In this document: positions 42,559 through 54,191 of the stretch, one piece after another
Layout of the letters: each line of letters starts with the position of its first letter
Position numbering within the stretch: position 1 is the first letter of the stretch
DNA from: Linum tenue
Lineage: Eukaryota; Streptophyta; Magnoliopsida; Malpighiales; Linaceae
DNA length: 64,000 nt
Direction: 5' to 3'
Assembly (NCBI GenBank): GCA_946122785.1
Contig: CAMGYJ010000006.1
Location: 53,712,066-53,776,065, forward strand
Program-made: the position numbers and the translations under genes
Notes under the pieces: generated by a model
Databases searched by the model: none
Seen by the model: only the letters and a program-made list of their open reading frames with translations
What the model was told of the DNA's origin: nothing

Positions 42559-44172
42559 ATGGTGGCCTTATCATGTTTGAATGGTGAGCAAAAAATACAG
42601 CTTCTCTGGATGATGGATAGTGGTTGTAGTAACCACATGACTGGAGATCTGGATTCCTTCGCTGATATCGAGGACCAATACCGCTCTCAAGTCAAATTGG
42701 GAGACGGAAAGAAGCTAAAAGTGGGAGGAAAAGGCATAGTTGTTGTATGCACAGAAGAAGGCAACAAAACTCTCATTCGAGATGTTTTGTATGTTCCGGA
42801 GCTAACTCTCAATCTACTTAGCGTGGGACAAATGACACTGAAAAATTACAAGCTATTGTTTGATAATGGCGTGTGCGAGATTATCAACAAAGCTGGCAAT
42901 TTCATGGTGGCCAAAGTCCCGATGACTTCCAACAGAATTTTCTCTCTTGCTATATCACAAAATGGTGAAGTAGCATTCAAGAGTGAAAATCTTGATCAAT
43001 CCTTCCTATGGCATCTCAGATACGGTCATCTCAACTTCAAAGGCCTCAAATTGCTGAAGCAGAAAAATATGGTGGCGGGACTTCCCCAGATCAACAGAGA
43101 AGACAAGATCTGTGAAGGATGCATATATGGCAAAATGCATCGTTTACCATTTCCAAAGACATCTTGGAGAGCAAAAGCGCCACTGGAGTTGGTACATGCA
43201 GACATATGCGGTCCAACCCGAACACAATCACTCAGCGGCAAAAGATACTTTCTACTATTTGTAGATGACTTCACCAGAATGGTGTGGGTATTCTTTCTAG
43301 AGAAAAAGTCGGAAGCTTTTCCCAAGTTCCTTCAATTTCAAGCAGTAGCTGAGAAGGATAGCGGCCATCAAATCAAAACTCTTCGTACAGATCGTGGAGG
43401 AGAATTTATTTATACTCCGTTCATGGAGTATTGCCACAACAACGGAATCAAAAGGCAGCTGACGGTTCGTTACACACCACAACAAAATGGCGTGGCAGAA
43501 CGGAAAAACCGTACGATTGTGGAGATGGCGAGAAGTATGCTCAAAGCTAAGAAGCTTCCCAAAAACTTGTGGGCAGAAGCAGTCAACACGACAATTTACA
43601 TCCTCAACAGATCACCAACCAAAGCAGTATGGAACAAGACACCGATACATGCGTGGCACCACCAGAGGCCACAGGTGGATCACCTCAAAGTCTTTGGGTG
43701 CATAGCTTATGCACATATTTCTACCCCAAACCGAGACAAGTTTTACCAGAAGGGAGAGAAGCTTATCTTCACTGGCTACAGTGATGAGTCCAAAGGCTAT
43801 CGTCTTTATAATCCAGTAAAGAATGAAGTGGTGGTTTCCCGAAATGTGATCTTTGATGAGATGGCGGAGTGGAATTGGGAAAATCCACTTTCTCAATCTC
43901 CACCAAGTTATGAAATTCTGGAGGACTCAACAACCCCAGAAGACACCAGCAATGACCCAGATCTAGTTGCAAGTCCAGAAAGAAATTATGCACCTAGCCC
44001 AGAAGGAGACAACTTCAGAGACATCGTAACAGACTCGGATTCACCTCCGTTGAGAACAAGGTCTTTGCGAGAAATTTATGAAACAAGTCATGTTGCATAT
44101 TTTTCTTGTGAGCCTCAAGTCTTTGAAGAGGCAGCCCAAGAAGAAGTTTGGAATGAGGCAATGGATGCATAA
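42559..44172 (+). pseudogene. Copia protease and integrase
   Basis: 537 uninterrupted residues. Protease LLWMMDSGCSNHMTGD with the catalytic Asp-Ser-Gly; pre-integrase LWHLRYGHLNFKGL then CEGCIYGKMHRLPFP; integrase core HADICGPTRTQSLSGKRYF (Asp), LRTDRGGEF (Asp) and RYTPQQNGVAERKNRTIVEM (Glu). The C-terminal part is KVFGCIAYAHI, GYSDESKGYRLYNPVKNEVV and SRNVIFDE. It ends at a TAA (44170) where related proteins read on into reverse transcriptase, so one base change separates them. Confidence 0.95.
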
Positions 44173-45626
44173 ATTTCCATGATCGAGAAAAACAAAACAT
44201 GGGAGCTTGTTGATCAACCGGAGGACAAGTCGGTTATAGGCCTCAAATGGATCTATAAAATCAAATTCAATGAAGATGGTTCTATCCAGAAGTACAAAGC
44301 TAGACTGGTGGCAAAGGGCTATTCACAGCAGCCCGGTAATGATTTTCACGAGACATATGCACCAGTAACGAGGATGGAGACCATCAGAACAGTTCTCGCT
44401 CTAGCAGCTCAACTGGAGTTACCAGTATACCAGCTAGATGTCAAATCAGCATTTCTGAATGGAGAACTAGAAGAAGAAGTCTATATGGAACAACCACGAG
44501 GCTATGAGAAAAAAGGAGAAGAAGACAAAGTCTATCGTCTCCGAAAGGCTTTATACGGGCTGAAGCAAGCACCGAGAGCCTGGAATAGCAGAATTGATCG
44601 ATATTTTCAGCAAAACGGATTTTCAAAGAAGTCCAAGTGAAGCATCTCTTTACATCAAAAAGGGAAAAGACAAAGATTTTCTAATGGTTTGTTTATATGT
44701 TGATGACTTGATTTACACAGGTACAAGTCAGCATATGATCAAAGAATTCAAAAGTACCATGATGAAAGAATTCGAGATGACGAATTTAGGACTCATGAAA
44801 TATTTTCTTGGGATCCAAGTGAAGCATTTGCCTGGAGAAATATTTATTTCACAGGAGAAGTACACCGAGGATATGCTCAAAAGATTTCACATGGCAACGG
44901 GCAAACCAATCTCAACACCGATGGCGTTAATCAAGAAATTGCAACGCATTGATGGAGCTGAAAAAGTCGATGGAAAGCTTTACAGAAGTCTTGTCGGGTC
45001 ACTCATTTACCTGACACATATCAGGCCAGATATATGTCATTCAGTAAGTCTTATATCAAGATTTATGAATGAACCTAGAAAACTTCATTTTGCAGCAGCG
45101 AAAAAAATTTTGCGGTATCTTCAAGGTACAAAAAAAATTGGGTCTGACGTACAAGAAAGAAGCAGAAAGCAAGCTGACTGGATTTACCGATAGTGACTGG
45201 GCACTATCACTAGATGATCAAAAAAGCACATCGGGGTTCATATTTTGCCTCGGTTCAAAACCCATTTCCTGGAGTTCAAAGAAGCAGAAAACTGTGGCAT
45301 TATCTTCAGCGGAAGCAGAATATATCGCAGCTACTGATGCAGCATGCGAAGCGATATGGATAAAAAGATTAATTTCTGATCTGCAGCAAAGTGAAAATGG
45401 TCCAGCCATTATTCACTGTGACAACATGTCAGCCATAGCCATGACAAAAAATCCGGTATTTCACGCAAGATCGAAGCATATCGAGTTGCGTCATCATTTA
45501 ATCCGAGACCTCGTCAACGAAGGATTAATCGTGATGGAATTTATCAACACCGACGACCAGCCAGCAGATATCATGACAAAGGCGGTTACCCGTGACAAAT
45601 TCAAAAAGTTGAAGGAGCTACTCTGA
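44173..45626 (+). pseudogene. Copia reverse transcriptase and RNase H
   Basis: Three frames follow each other. 44179-44640: TWELVDQPEDKSVIGLKWIY, KARLVAKGYSQQPGNDF, YQLDVKSAFLNGELEEEVYM, LYGLKQAPRAW. 44640-45193: catalytic LMVCLYVDDLIYTG, LGIQVKHLPGEIFISQEKY, LTHIRPDICHSVSLISRFM. 45140-45626: TGFTDSDWALSLDDQKSTSG (RNase H), WSSKKQKTVALSSAEAEYIA, then SKHIELRHHLIRDLVNEG and DIMTKAVTRDKF. Frameshifts lie near 44630 and 45140. All catalytic residues are present. Confidence 0.95.
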
Positions 45627-45635
45627 ATTGCAAAT

Positions 45636-45645
45636 TAAGAGGGGG
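45636..45645 (+). promoter_or_regulatory. Copia polypurine tract
   Basis: AAGAGGGGG directly precedes the 3' LTR start TGTTGAAT. It primes plus-strand cDNA synthesis in an intact element. Confidence 0.9.
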
Positions 45646-45896
45646 TGTTGAATCGTAATTTGCAATCAATCCTTACCATCACTAAACATCACACATGGTG
45701 GACCTCAATATTATCAATTATGGATTAATCATGCTTGTGAATTTATGATGGAACATGGATTGTTCTTTCTCTACTTCTAGCTCATGGAAATGAGTAGCCA
45801 AGGATGATCCACGTTGAAGAAGACACAAGGCCATGAATGCATGGGCCAAAGGTTTGAATGCTCACATGCATGTCTACAATAATCAAGCAAGAAGTC

Positions 45897-46207
45897 ATAG
45901 GGCATGATACTATACCCTAACCTCTAATGGGTGAACCCTAGTCCCTAATTTTCTAACCCAAACCATGAGGTTCGTTTAATCTTAAAATGAAAACCAATGA
46001 AAATTTTGACGAATCAGAATCGTTGATTTTCATTTTTAAGATTAAACGAATCTCATGCTTTGGGTTAGTGAATTGGGGACTGGGATTCACCCATTAGGGG
46101 TTAGGGTATAGTATCATGTCCCAAACTCCGATTAATTCTTTGTCTAAATAGCAAAACTCAATAGGGTGTACGGTACGCTAGCGTACGCCCGGACGTATGC
46201 TAGCCTT

Positions 46208-46211
<4 letters not shown>
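45897..46211. mobile_element. palindromic MITE-type insertion in the 3' LTR
   Basis: About 315 bp between LTR sequence ending AAGCAAGAAGTC and a (TA)n tract. Most of it is one large inverted repeat: GGGCATGATACTATACCCTA with GGTGAACCC at the left (45902-45950) against GGATTCACCCATTAGGGG and TTAGGGTATAGTATCATG at 46082-46119. It ends in a palindrome GTACGCTAGCGTAC followed by GCTAGC...GCTAGC arms. It shares the CATGATACTATACCCTAAC block with the units in the 5' LTR. Confidence 0.75.

Positions 46212-46250
<39 letters not shown>
46212..46250. repeat. (TA)n microsatellite in the 3' LTR
   Basis: A TA tract of about 38 bp borders the MITE-type insertion. The matching place in the 5' LTR also carries (TA)n and MITE units. 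Confidence 0.95.
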
Positions 46251-46252
<2 letters not shown>

Positions 46253-47309
46253 ACGTGGGCAAAGCAGAGAGTTGTGTCAGAGAAGCATAAAAAAAAAGAA
46301 AGGAAACCAAGTCCTCTGGTTGTGTATCTGTTTGTAATAGCAAGAGACTTAAGGCCTTGTTTGTTTGAGTGTTTCTTAAATTGAGTGATTAAACACCATG
46401 TTTCCTTTGTGTTGATCCTAAATCATACCACATTTCCGCTAATACCCAACAAAGTTGTGGTTAGCCTTATACAAGTTATCTGGTTTTTTGAATGAAGAAT
46501 TTGGACTCAGATTTTTCACTTAGAAGCCATACAATTTGTAAGGATGAATTACACGATTGGTCACCCAAATTACATAAATATTTCACGTTTGCCACCCGAA
46601 TTACAAACCTTGCTTATTGGTCCCTCACTTTACGAAACATTTCACCGTAGCCACTGGACGTCAGCCTCCGTCAGTTAACGGCGTCAGATTTTTGATGACG
46701 TGGCAAACGAAAAATCTGACTGGGCCGACAGAAAGGCTGAATCAGCCTGAATACCCGAGCCAGCAAAGCACCCGACCCGGAAAAGGACGGAGCCCATTCT
46801 TTTTATTTATTTTTACTTTGCTTTAATTATTCTTTTTTTTTACGGATGAAGAACCCGATTCCCCTTCTTCTTTCCTCTTGTCGTGCTTTCCTTCTTCCTC
46901 CCTTTCTTCACTCCAGCAGAGCGTGCAGGGGAGAGTCGGCCGGCAGGAGACATACAGGGGAGGTACAGGTGAGGAGCAAAAAAGCCCAATCTTCATCGTC
47001 TTCCTTCCTTCCTTCCTTCTTCTTATACTACTCGTTCTTATATTGTGGTGAGAAGGACAGAAACCCTAGAATCGTGACCTGAAGAACAATCTCCCAATTC
47101 GCTACTCCAACTTGCATCTGTGGTGTTCTGGCGGCAAGAAAGCAGAACCCAAAGGTGATAAAGTCATTTTTCGTCTTCCTTTTGCATTGGGAAAGGGATT
47201 CGATATGGACGAAAGGGAAAAGGGAAAAGGGGAAAAGTCGCCATCTCTTTATTCGATTTTCACTGTATCTTGTCATTTTCCAGGTTGCTGGTCACGTTTG
47301 TGAAGCAAT

Positions 47310-48026
47310 ATGGTGGGACATGTGCGGCAACCGAATGCTCCTATCCCCAAATATGGTGAGGTTCTTGTCTTTATGGAGTAATGTCAGTTGCATCATTGTT
47401 TATTAGGTTGAAAACATGTGGATGGCTTTTGAATAGAATAAGCATTCATTTTGTCTTCATTGCATTTGCTGTTTAGCTGATGGGTTGGTGTAGTCTCTTT
47501 ATTACTAGTACATACTACTGTTGGTTGATATATGCATGATATATGCAGTAGCTAACATGTATCCTTTTCTAATACCTTTCTTTGGATTCTTTTTATTCAA
47601 ACAGGTAAATTTAGTGATGAATTTAGCTTTGAAGTACACTTGGACTATGAAATCGAAAAGAAGGGTGCGAAGAAATTTATGAAGGATAACTCTCTGGTTT
47701 ACTATGATTATGCTGATGTTGATAAGTTGTCTGTCCTCGACTTGCCGGATATCTACAAGGAGTGTGGTGGGAAGCAGACAAATCCAAAATTTTTTTGGAA
47801 AGCTCCATTAGAAGAAACAATGATGGAGATTACTAAAGATGAAGACTTGATGGAGATGGCATCAACAGCTAATCAACCTCCTAGGATTATCGAGTTGTAT
47901 GCTATGGCTAATGAGGAAGTTGAAGATGTTTTGGAGAGTGATGCTGAGGATGATGAATCTAGATATAGGCAAGATGATGGAATAGAAGTACAGAATGCCA
48001 CCCCTCATTATGAATGGCTCTTTTGA
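47310..48026 (+). CDS. MULE-derived PB1-like domain protein (mudrA N-terminal type), two exons
   Basis: Exons 47310-47355 and 47605-48026 (GT-AG, in phase) give 155 aa. The start MVGHVRQPNAPIPKYG leads into FSDEFSFEVHLDYEIEKKG, YYDYADVDKLSVLDLPDIYK and NPKFFWKAPLEETMMEITKD, then PPRIIELYAMANEEV and an acidic tail. This follows the PB1-like all-beta domain at the N-terminus of many plant MULE transposases (a recollected family pattern, moderate certainty). The stop comes well before any DNA-binding or catalytic domain, so it is a truncated transposase or a co-opted small protein. The frame is intact, and the gene faces the GRF gene. Confidence 0.6.
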
Positions 48027-48385
48027 GTAGCTTAGTTGTCAAACTTTCCCAGGTGTTCAGTGAAGATGAATGGCTATTTTGAGTAGCTCAGTCGTAAAAC
48101 TTTCACAGTTGTTTAGTAAAGATGAATGGCTCTTTTGAGTAGCTCAGTTGTAGATGTTTAGTAAAGATGAATGGCTTTTGTTTCCAATATATGGTGTCCG
48201 GTTATGGTCTGATCAAGGTGGTACAAAATAAAGGAAAATGACATTGGAGTGGCCTTGGTGAAAAGAAAAACAATATTACAGTGGTACAGATGAAAGGAAA
48301 ACAACATTCTAGTAGTACAGATGAAAGAAAAATATTATTCTAGTGATACCAATGAAACATCATATTCTTCTTCTAACACACATTG

Positions 48386-48769
48386 CTACTTTCCCAGCAG
48401 AATGAAAACAACAACAAGGACTACAACAGTGAGGATGGAAGCCATTTTGAAGCTTATTTTGTATGCTCCCCTCGGTTGTCTTCTCTCTAACTCTATTATA
48501 CGACGATGGAAATTCTGAACAATGCATCTCATATGCTCATCAAGAGCTGGGTCATACCATCGAAAATAATTGCATGCTCTGTTCGTCTTCATAACAAAAC
48601 ACAATGAGAATCGTTAGAATGGTCAGATTCTAAAACACTAAAAGAAAGGAGAATCAGATTGTCTTACCCCAAACTTGCTACATCCATAGAATCTCCGTCC
48701 AGGATTGGCATCGGTCCAGCTAGTCCTTAAATCAGTTGGGTACCCACAGTGACAACATGGAGTAGCCAT
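48386..48769 (-). CDS. GRF zinc-finger protein with C-terminal membrane segment, two exons
   Basis: Exons 48769-48668 and 48586-48386 (GT-AG, phase 0) give 100 aa. The order is MATPCCHCGYPTDLRTSWTD, NPGRRFYGCSKFG and CNYFRWYDPALDEHMRC, i.e. a complete GRF-type zinc finger with the Cys-His-Cys-Cys spacing and the RRFYGC and FRWYDP signatures. A short coiled helix RIIELERRQPRG follows, then a hydrophobic tail MASILTVVVLVVVFILLG before the stop, probably a tail anchor. Such small GRF proteins are frequent in plant genomes and near MULEs. The gene lies wholly inside MULE D, so it is either captured or part of the element. Confidence 0.75.
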
Positions 48770-49255
48770 TACTCAGATCGACAGTCTCCAAATAGCACTT
48801 TGTGTTGAAGAAGACGAGGAAGAAGATAGAGAAGGACAAGGAAAAAGATAGAGAAGGACGTTGAAGGAAAATGGAAGCCAGAAGAAGATAGAGAAGCAGG
48901 CAGAAGGAAAATGGAGATGGGAAGAGTCTTTTGGAGGAAAAACCATTTAAATATGTAAAACTCATTCAAAATGACAGAGAAAATGGGGGGAAATGATTTT
49001 TCCCGCCCATTCCATGTCAGCACCTACTTTACGAAATTATTCAGCCTTTCTGTCGGCCCAGTCAGATTTTTCGTTTGCCACATCATCAAAAATCTGACGC
49101 CGTTAACGGAGTCTGACGGAGGCTGACGTCCAGTGGCTACGGTGAAATGTTTCGTAAAGTGAGTGACCAATAAGCAAGGTTTGTAATTCGGGTGGCAAAC
49201 ATGAAATATTTATGTAATTTGGTTGACCAATCGTGTAATTCATCCCAATTTGTAA

Positions 49256-49812
49256 TAAGGGATTTGGCTTGCTTGTTTATAGATATAGAATTTGGGCCTT
49301 AATTGCTAATAGACAATTTAGCCTTCTTATATAATTTGGTCTCTTTCTTTGATGCCTTGACTACCATCTCCTTCTTCACAACTTCATCGCCTCATCATTG
49401 GAAAATCTTGGTTCTGACGCCAGAAACCCCATTATGTGTTCTCAATCCCAAAACATTGGAACCGTAGAATATCGTAGCAATTAGGGAGGGAACCCCACTG
49501 GAACTTCATCTGAGTCATCTCCACTTCGTTCCAAAACCTGAAGAACATCAAAACGTGTGCCCATAAGGACGACAACCGGGTCGGAGAGAGAGCCACTAGA
49601 GGAAAAGGACGTCGAAGGTCGGAGAACGGTGTCGAGGGAGAGGAGATGAAGGAGACAGTGTAGGAGTATGTGTGACCAACTCACAATCCTAGGATATATC
49701 TTCTCATTGCTTGTACTTTTAAAATGAAGGGATTGAAGTCATTTTGTAATGGATCTCGATCTTCACCAAACCAAAAAGTAATCCAGTTTGCACTCACAAT
49801 GAGCATGCCCTG
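49256..49812. other. spacer of unknown type
   Basis: No gene. A segment at 49363-49405 (ACTACCATCTCCTTCTTCAC and following) matches the sequence just right of the next element (57285-57325), showing a local duplication that predates that insertion. Confidence 0.5.
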
Positions 49813-49817
49813 ACTAC

Positions 49818-51382
49818 TGACTCGCAGGAAACTACACCATAAATTAATCCCTACTAGAGCCAAAGTTTTTAAACTCTAACCGGGTGCAGTATAGAAAAAG
49901 TATTTAAATTGTCAACCCGGGCCGATCCATGTACCCCTAATTCAATCCCTTAAGTTGTTATCTAGCAAAAACGGTTTTGGGTTTTTAAACTAAGAAAACT
50001 ACAAATGAAACAAGCAAAGAAAAGTAAATAAAGGAAAATTCTAACTAAGGGAGCTTCACCCAGGAGTTGCTTCCCCCTAACTAGCTACCGTGACTCGCTG
50101 GATTGAAACGATTGCTATGGAAAAGGTAACCGCGAACCGCAGAGGGATGCAAATATGGTCGTAGACCACAATCTCAATTGCTAAACCGAGGTAAACATTA
50201 TAGGCCGTGTCACTCGGCCCTCTCGGTTTAGGCAATCGGTGGTTGACTTACTCCCTCACTCAACTCAAGGGTTGGACGGCTTAATCGCGCTTAACCAATT
50301 TGCTTAATTCAACATTGAGGTTTGCCCTAAATTAACCTAGTTAGGTGGCTTAAAAAGCTAAAGGAAAACCAACTCGATTGAGTCTCCCTTGGAAGGGGGA
50401 TTTTCCTCTCTAAGCTAGGTTAAAGTGGCTAATAAGATTACAAAGCACCTACATGCACAAACCTAAGGATGCTAAGCACAATTATGCACAATCCTTAGGT
50501 TGCTAAGCACCAACATGCACAAACCTAAGTATGCTAAGCACAAAACATGCACAACCCTTAGATTGCTAAGCACAAGCATGCACAATCAACATGAATAATA
50601 CATCAATCAATCGTTGAATTAAACAATACCAAATGACAATCATTCAATCTACACAAGTAATTACAAAGTATTAGTTAGGGATATACAACACCCAAGAGAA
50701 AAGAGTGAGTGAGAGAGGGATTACAAATTTGAGCTCAAGATCTTCTTCTTCTTCTAGGCTTGAATCTCCACCTAATCCTCCAATGATGCTCCAAGATCAC
50801 TCTAGCACTCTCTCTCTCTCTCACACACTAGAACTCCCATTTGGTGTTTTAGGTTGAAACCCTAGAGAAAGAAAGTGTTCATTCTCCAAAAACCAGCTCT
50901 CCCTTTCTCTCTCTCCGCTGGTGTCTTCATATTTGCCCGAAAGTGATCAATTCATGGACGCGTTGGCCAGTTCACGGCCGTGAACACCAAAACGCGTCCG
51001 TGAACTCAGTCGTCTCCAAAATGCACCGCTTTGCTTCCTAGGTTCACGGTCAATGGCCCCAGTTCACGGGCTTAGAGACCGTCAACTCGCCTGGCGCCAG
51101 TAACTTCGGATTTCGCCCTGGACGCCTTGATGTTCATGGCCCATGAACTCGCCTGCCTTGTCCGACCGTGAACTGCGGCTGTTTCTCAGACTTTTCTTTG
51201 GTTTTTGCGCTTTTTGACCTCCAATTATCCCAAAATTTGACCTCGGTCCTTCCACACGTGGCAGGACTTGAAACATATCAAAACAAGCACAACCTAGCAT
51301 GAAATATGTCGAGGAACGATAAAATACTAAGCTAAACGAATAAGAAATTAGGGGTAAAATGTCTACATTTGAGCCCGAATCA
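49818..51382 (-). repeat. 3' LTR of the 49818-57284 element
   Basis: 1565 bp. It includes a small tandem repeat of CTAAGCACAATTATGCACAA type (about 50440-50585), an (AG/CT)n leader near 50800-50920, and the GTTCACGG/CCGTGAAC array at 50935-51180. It ends GAATCA directly before the C-run. Confidence 0.9.
50935..51180. repeat. palindrome array GTTCACGG/CCGTGAAC (copy in the 3' LTR)
   Basis: It contains a perfect 16-bp palindrome GTTCACGGCCGTGAAC (50970-50985) and further half-sites CCGTGAACTC, GTTCACGGTC, GTTCACGGGC and CATGGCCCATGAAC. The 5' LTR has the equivalent at 56795-57095 with more substitutions. Confidence 0.85.
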
Positions 51383-51384
51383 CG

Positions 51385-51407
51385 CCCCCCCCCCCCCCCC
51401 CCCCCCC
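51385..51407. repeat. C23 homopolymer (G-run on the element strand) at the polypurine-tract position
   Basis: An uninterrupted run of 23 C lies immediately inside the 3' LTR. On the coding strand this is a G-run directly before the LTR start, the place of the polypurine tract. An expansion or a sequencing artefact is possible. Confidence 0.8.
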
Positions 51408-53354
51408 ACTTAGACGTTTGCTTGTCCCCAAGCAAACCAAGTACAAAACAAGGTAAGCTGACAACTTCTTTTTCAACACAATTTTTTTGGGGCAAGTCAT
51501 AGGGCACAATACGAATGAATTACAATGGTTATTTAACATCAATCTATGGACCAAAACAAGGTAAGCATGGCAACCACCACAAACGACTTTCAACTGTATT
51601 AAGATTGTGCACACGAAAAGTTCTCACATTATTCATCAACCAACACACAACATGCCTCGACGACTCACCAATCACAGTTACTCCTGCATGACAATCACAT
51701 CATAGAACAAACGATCGAGCACCCTAGGTCCTCACTGGGGTATAAGAAATGAACAAAACATGATGAATGAATCACTCACTCTCGACAAGTGGGTTCAAGA
51801 CCATTTGATGCAAAAGATGTACATATTCACGCTCAGTCTTTAACATCTCTTTATCATGACGGTAACCTCTAAATGTTAGAGTTCACAAGATGGGTGTCGT
51901 TGCTAGCTTGTCCAGAGGTCTTAGACACAGGTTCAAATGGCTGGCTAGGGTCTAGGACATGGGGAAAAGGCTTTTTGGGTGGTGGAAAACAAAACATGAG
52001 GTTCCACATCTTCAACCTAAGACACAAGATTCTATGGTTTCGACTAGAACCTTCCCTACAAACAACGGCCACTAGCATTGGCCTAAAACCGCACTTCCCA
52101 CAATTCCAAACCACAACCAATCACCAAACCATATCACGCTTACTTTCTCGCTACATTTGCTATTCAATTTTAAGCACAAGAGTGTATAGGTCAACAACAT
52201 GTAAGTGTTCCTATAGCTTGCATGCTAAGCAACACTTCTAAGAGCATGTTCAACACTTATTATATTTTTGGTGGCCACTCTCTTCTCTTCTTTGCCCTCT
52301 TATTGATCTCTTTTTTTTCTTTTCTCTTTTCTTTGGGGGCTATAGAGAGCTAAAAAAACATGCCACATTTTTGAACTTAAGGAACAATGCTCACTTTGAA
52401 AAACTGCCTCCACACTCACTTCACTTCTTAGCAGAACCATACACAAATCACTAAGGTGGAACCTTGTTTAAGCTCAAATGATATGAATAGGGCTTCCAAA
52501 CACAAGGGTGACTCGATAAGGTGCAAACACGAAGAAAGTAGGGTCGCTCTATCTAAATCAATCAAGCTCAAGTAGCGAGAGCTACCTAAAATGAGAGCGA
52601 CCCTTAGACACATGCTCAAAAGGGTTGACTAGGGGATAATAAAATCGGGACGGTCAACATTTGGGTCGTGGACTAAACGTATTCCTCCATCTTCCTTGCG
52701 ATCAACAACGTGACTGCTATGCATCATGTAAAGGGGGATCTATCACATAAGAACGAAACGAACGACACAAGTCTCACATGGCTACCTAGGTGCTCAATCA
52801 TTCGTTCTAATTCCCTAAACTCAATGCATAGGTAACTGTGAAAAGCAAGTAATCGATTCAAAACATCTATCGGTTCACAAACACATGAGCAATGAACCTA
52901 TGCACAAACCTAATACATGTCTCAGTCATCATCGTACGTTGCACAAAATCACAAGCAAATCATCCATAGATAATGCTAATAACCAAGAGATTCAAAACAA
53001 ATCACCACAAGGTGCCACTATGATCATGCAAATGTAGAAGTTGTTATGCTTGGAGCCCTAAAATTTTTCAAATTTGGGCATACATCAAGGCTCCAAGCAT
53101 TCAAAACCACACCAAACATTCACACACACACACACACATGCATTATGGACTACCCCCCGACCCCCCACACTTAAGCTCGACATTGCCCTCAATGGCGTAA
53201 AATAAGGGGATAGAACAATGTTACCGGTCAAGTTGTGAATGTTTGTGCTCGGGAGTGGAGGGCGGGTGAGCTCCGGAAAAGCGTGGTCACGTCCAAAACA
53301 GCACCAAAATCTCTTCAATGGTCTTCTTACTGGAGCGGAAAGCAAACAAATCGA
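51408..53354 (-). other. 3' untranslated region of the non-autonomous Athila-related element
   Basis: No readable coding sequence on either strand. It contains a (CA)n tract (about 53116-53138). On the minus strand it follows the post-integrase block, so it corresponds to the long 3' spacer of Athila elements. Confidence 0.5.
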
Positions 53355-54186
53355 TGGTAGATGGGTTGCCTCCCACCAAGCGCTTCTTTAACGTCGTAAG
53401 TCGGACGGTTGCTCCTCAAATTTCGGTCCACCCAAGAACTTCCTTGAAGTTGAGGTTCTCGTCGGTGAGGTGAAATCTCAAGTCACGAGCATTGGAAGAA
53501 TCCATGATTGAGGGCTCGTGAACTTGATCGACTTTGAGGCTCCACCCACCAGACCTCTTCTTCTTACTTTATTCACTCTTCTCTTTGCCCCCATACCATG
53601 TAGTGCATCGTCGATTTACCACCATCGCATCCACCAAGATAGATCGCCGATGGTTTGGCCTTGGCTTGGCAAAGAGTTACAAATGGGTCCTTCTCCAAAA
53701 GCGCATCGAGGTCGGGTGGAAATCATTGGTATCACTTGTAACTTGTGGATGCTTCATCCACCACGACCTCATATTCATCTTGGACCTCACTTGCTCCTTC
53801 TACTTCTTCCTGACCAACCTCCCTTCCTTCTTCTTCAATTTCCTCCCCTTGGGAACACTTAAGATCTTCCCCCTCTTCAATGCTTTCTTCCTCCTCTTAA
53901 ACCTCTTCTTACTCCTTCCCGTTCATGTCTTCAAGCACGCTTTGGAGGAAAAGATGCCATGCAATCTCATAGAATGGATTCTCTTGCTCCTCCACACTCG
54001 TGTCTTGGCCTTCAAGGTTGCTCTCGGGAAGGGGAAGATGATGAGAATTGTCAATGCTACCTTATTGTTCATCCTCACCATAGGAGCTCTCCGGGGTGAG
54101 TTTGTCTTGCTCCACACGTTGTCATTTCTTGCTCTTTCACCCTCCTCGTTCTCCTCCAATAATGAGAGGTGATAGCTTGCACAAGC
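53355..54186 (-). pseudogene. acidic pol/gag remnant and Athila post-integrase block
   Basis: On the minus strand an acidic frame (EEEESIEEGEDLKCSQGEE near 53920-53860, then EVQDEYEVVVDEAST) precedes damaged sequence, ending with the block GACGTTAAAGAAGCGCTTGG near 53380, as in 33240-33300. No catalytic motif can be seen. A 212-residue frame on the opposite strand (53534-54172) is its hydrophobic mirror image and is not a gene. Confidence 0.5.
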
Positions 54187-54191
54187 CTGTT

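Larger units (their letters stand above)
39939..46451 (+). mobile_element. complete Ty1/Copia retrotransposon with TSD
   Basis: 6513 bp with LTRs TGTTGAAT...CCCAACA at 39939-41497 and 45646-46451, flanked by a perfect 5-bp duplication AAGTT (39934-39938 and 46452-46456). It has a Met-tRNA primer site, gag, protease, integrase, reverse transcriptase, RNase H and a polypurine tract, in Copia order. Stops and two frameshifts inactivate pol. The LTR lengths differ (1559 and 806 bp) because different MITE-type sequences sit at the same (TA)n tract in each. Confidence 0.95.
46542..49245. mobile_element. MULE D: long-TIR element carrying two small genes
   Basis: 2704 bp with near-perfect inverted repeats of about 200 bp (GGATGAATTACACGATTGGT outward ends) and a 10-bp duplication CAATTTGTAA at 46532-46541 and 49246-49255. 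Duplication length and long TIRs indicate a Mutator-like element. Each TIR contains an internal palindrome GTCAGATTTTT...AAAAATCTGAC. It holds two convergent intact two-exon ORFs and no transposase catalytic domain. Confidence 0.88.

Noticed and set aside
51385..51407. C23 run as a possible biological signal by itself
   Set aside because: A homopolymer this long may be an assembly or sequencing error; only its position at the polypurine tract is used.
53518..54172. Long plus-strand frames (114 and 212 residues), Leu/Phe-rich, looking like a membrane protein
   Set aside because: They are antisense to an acidic Glu-rich coding remnant; reversed GAA/GAG codons give Phe/Leu/Ser-rich frames. No start context or homologous motif.
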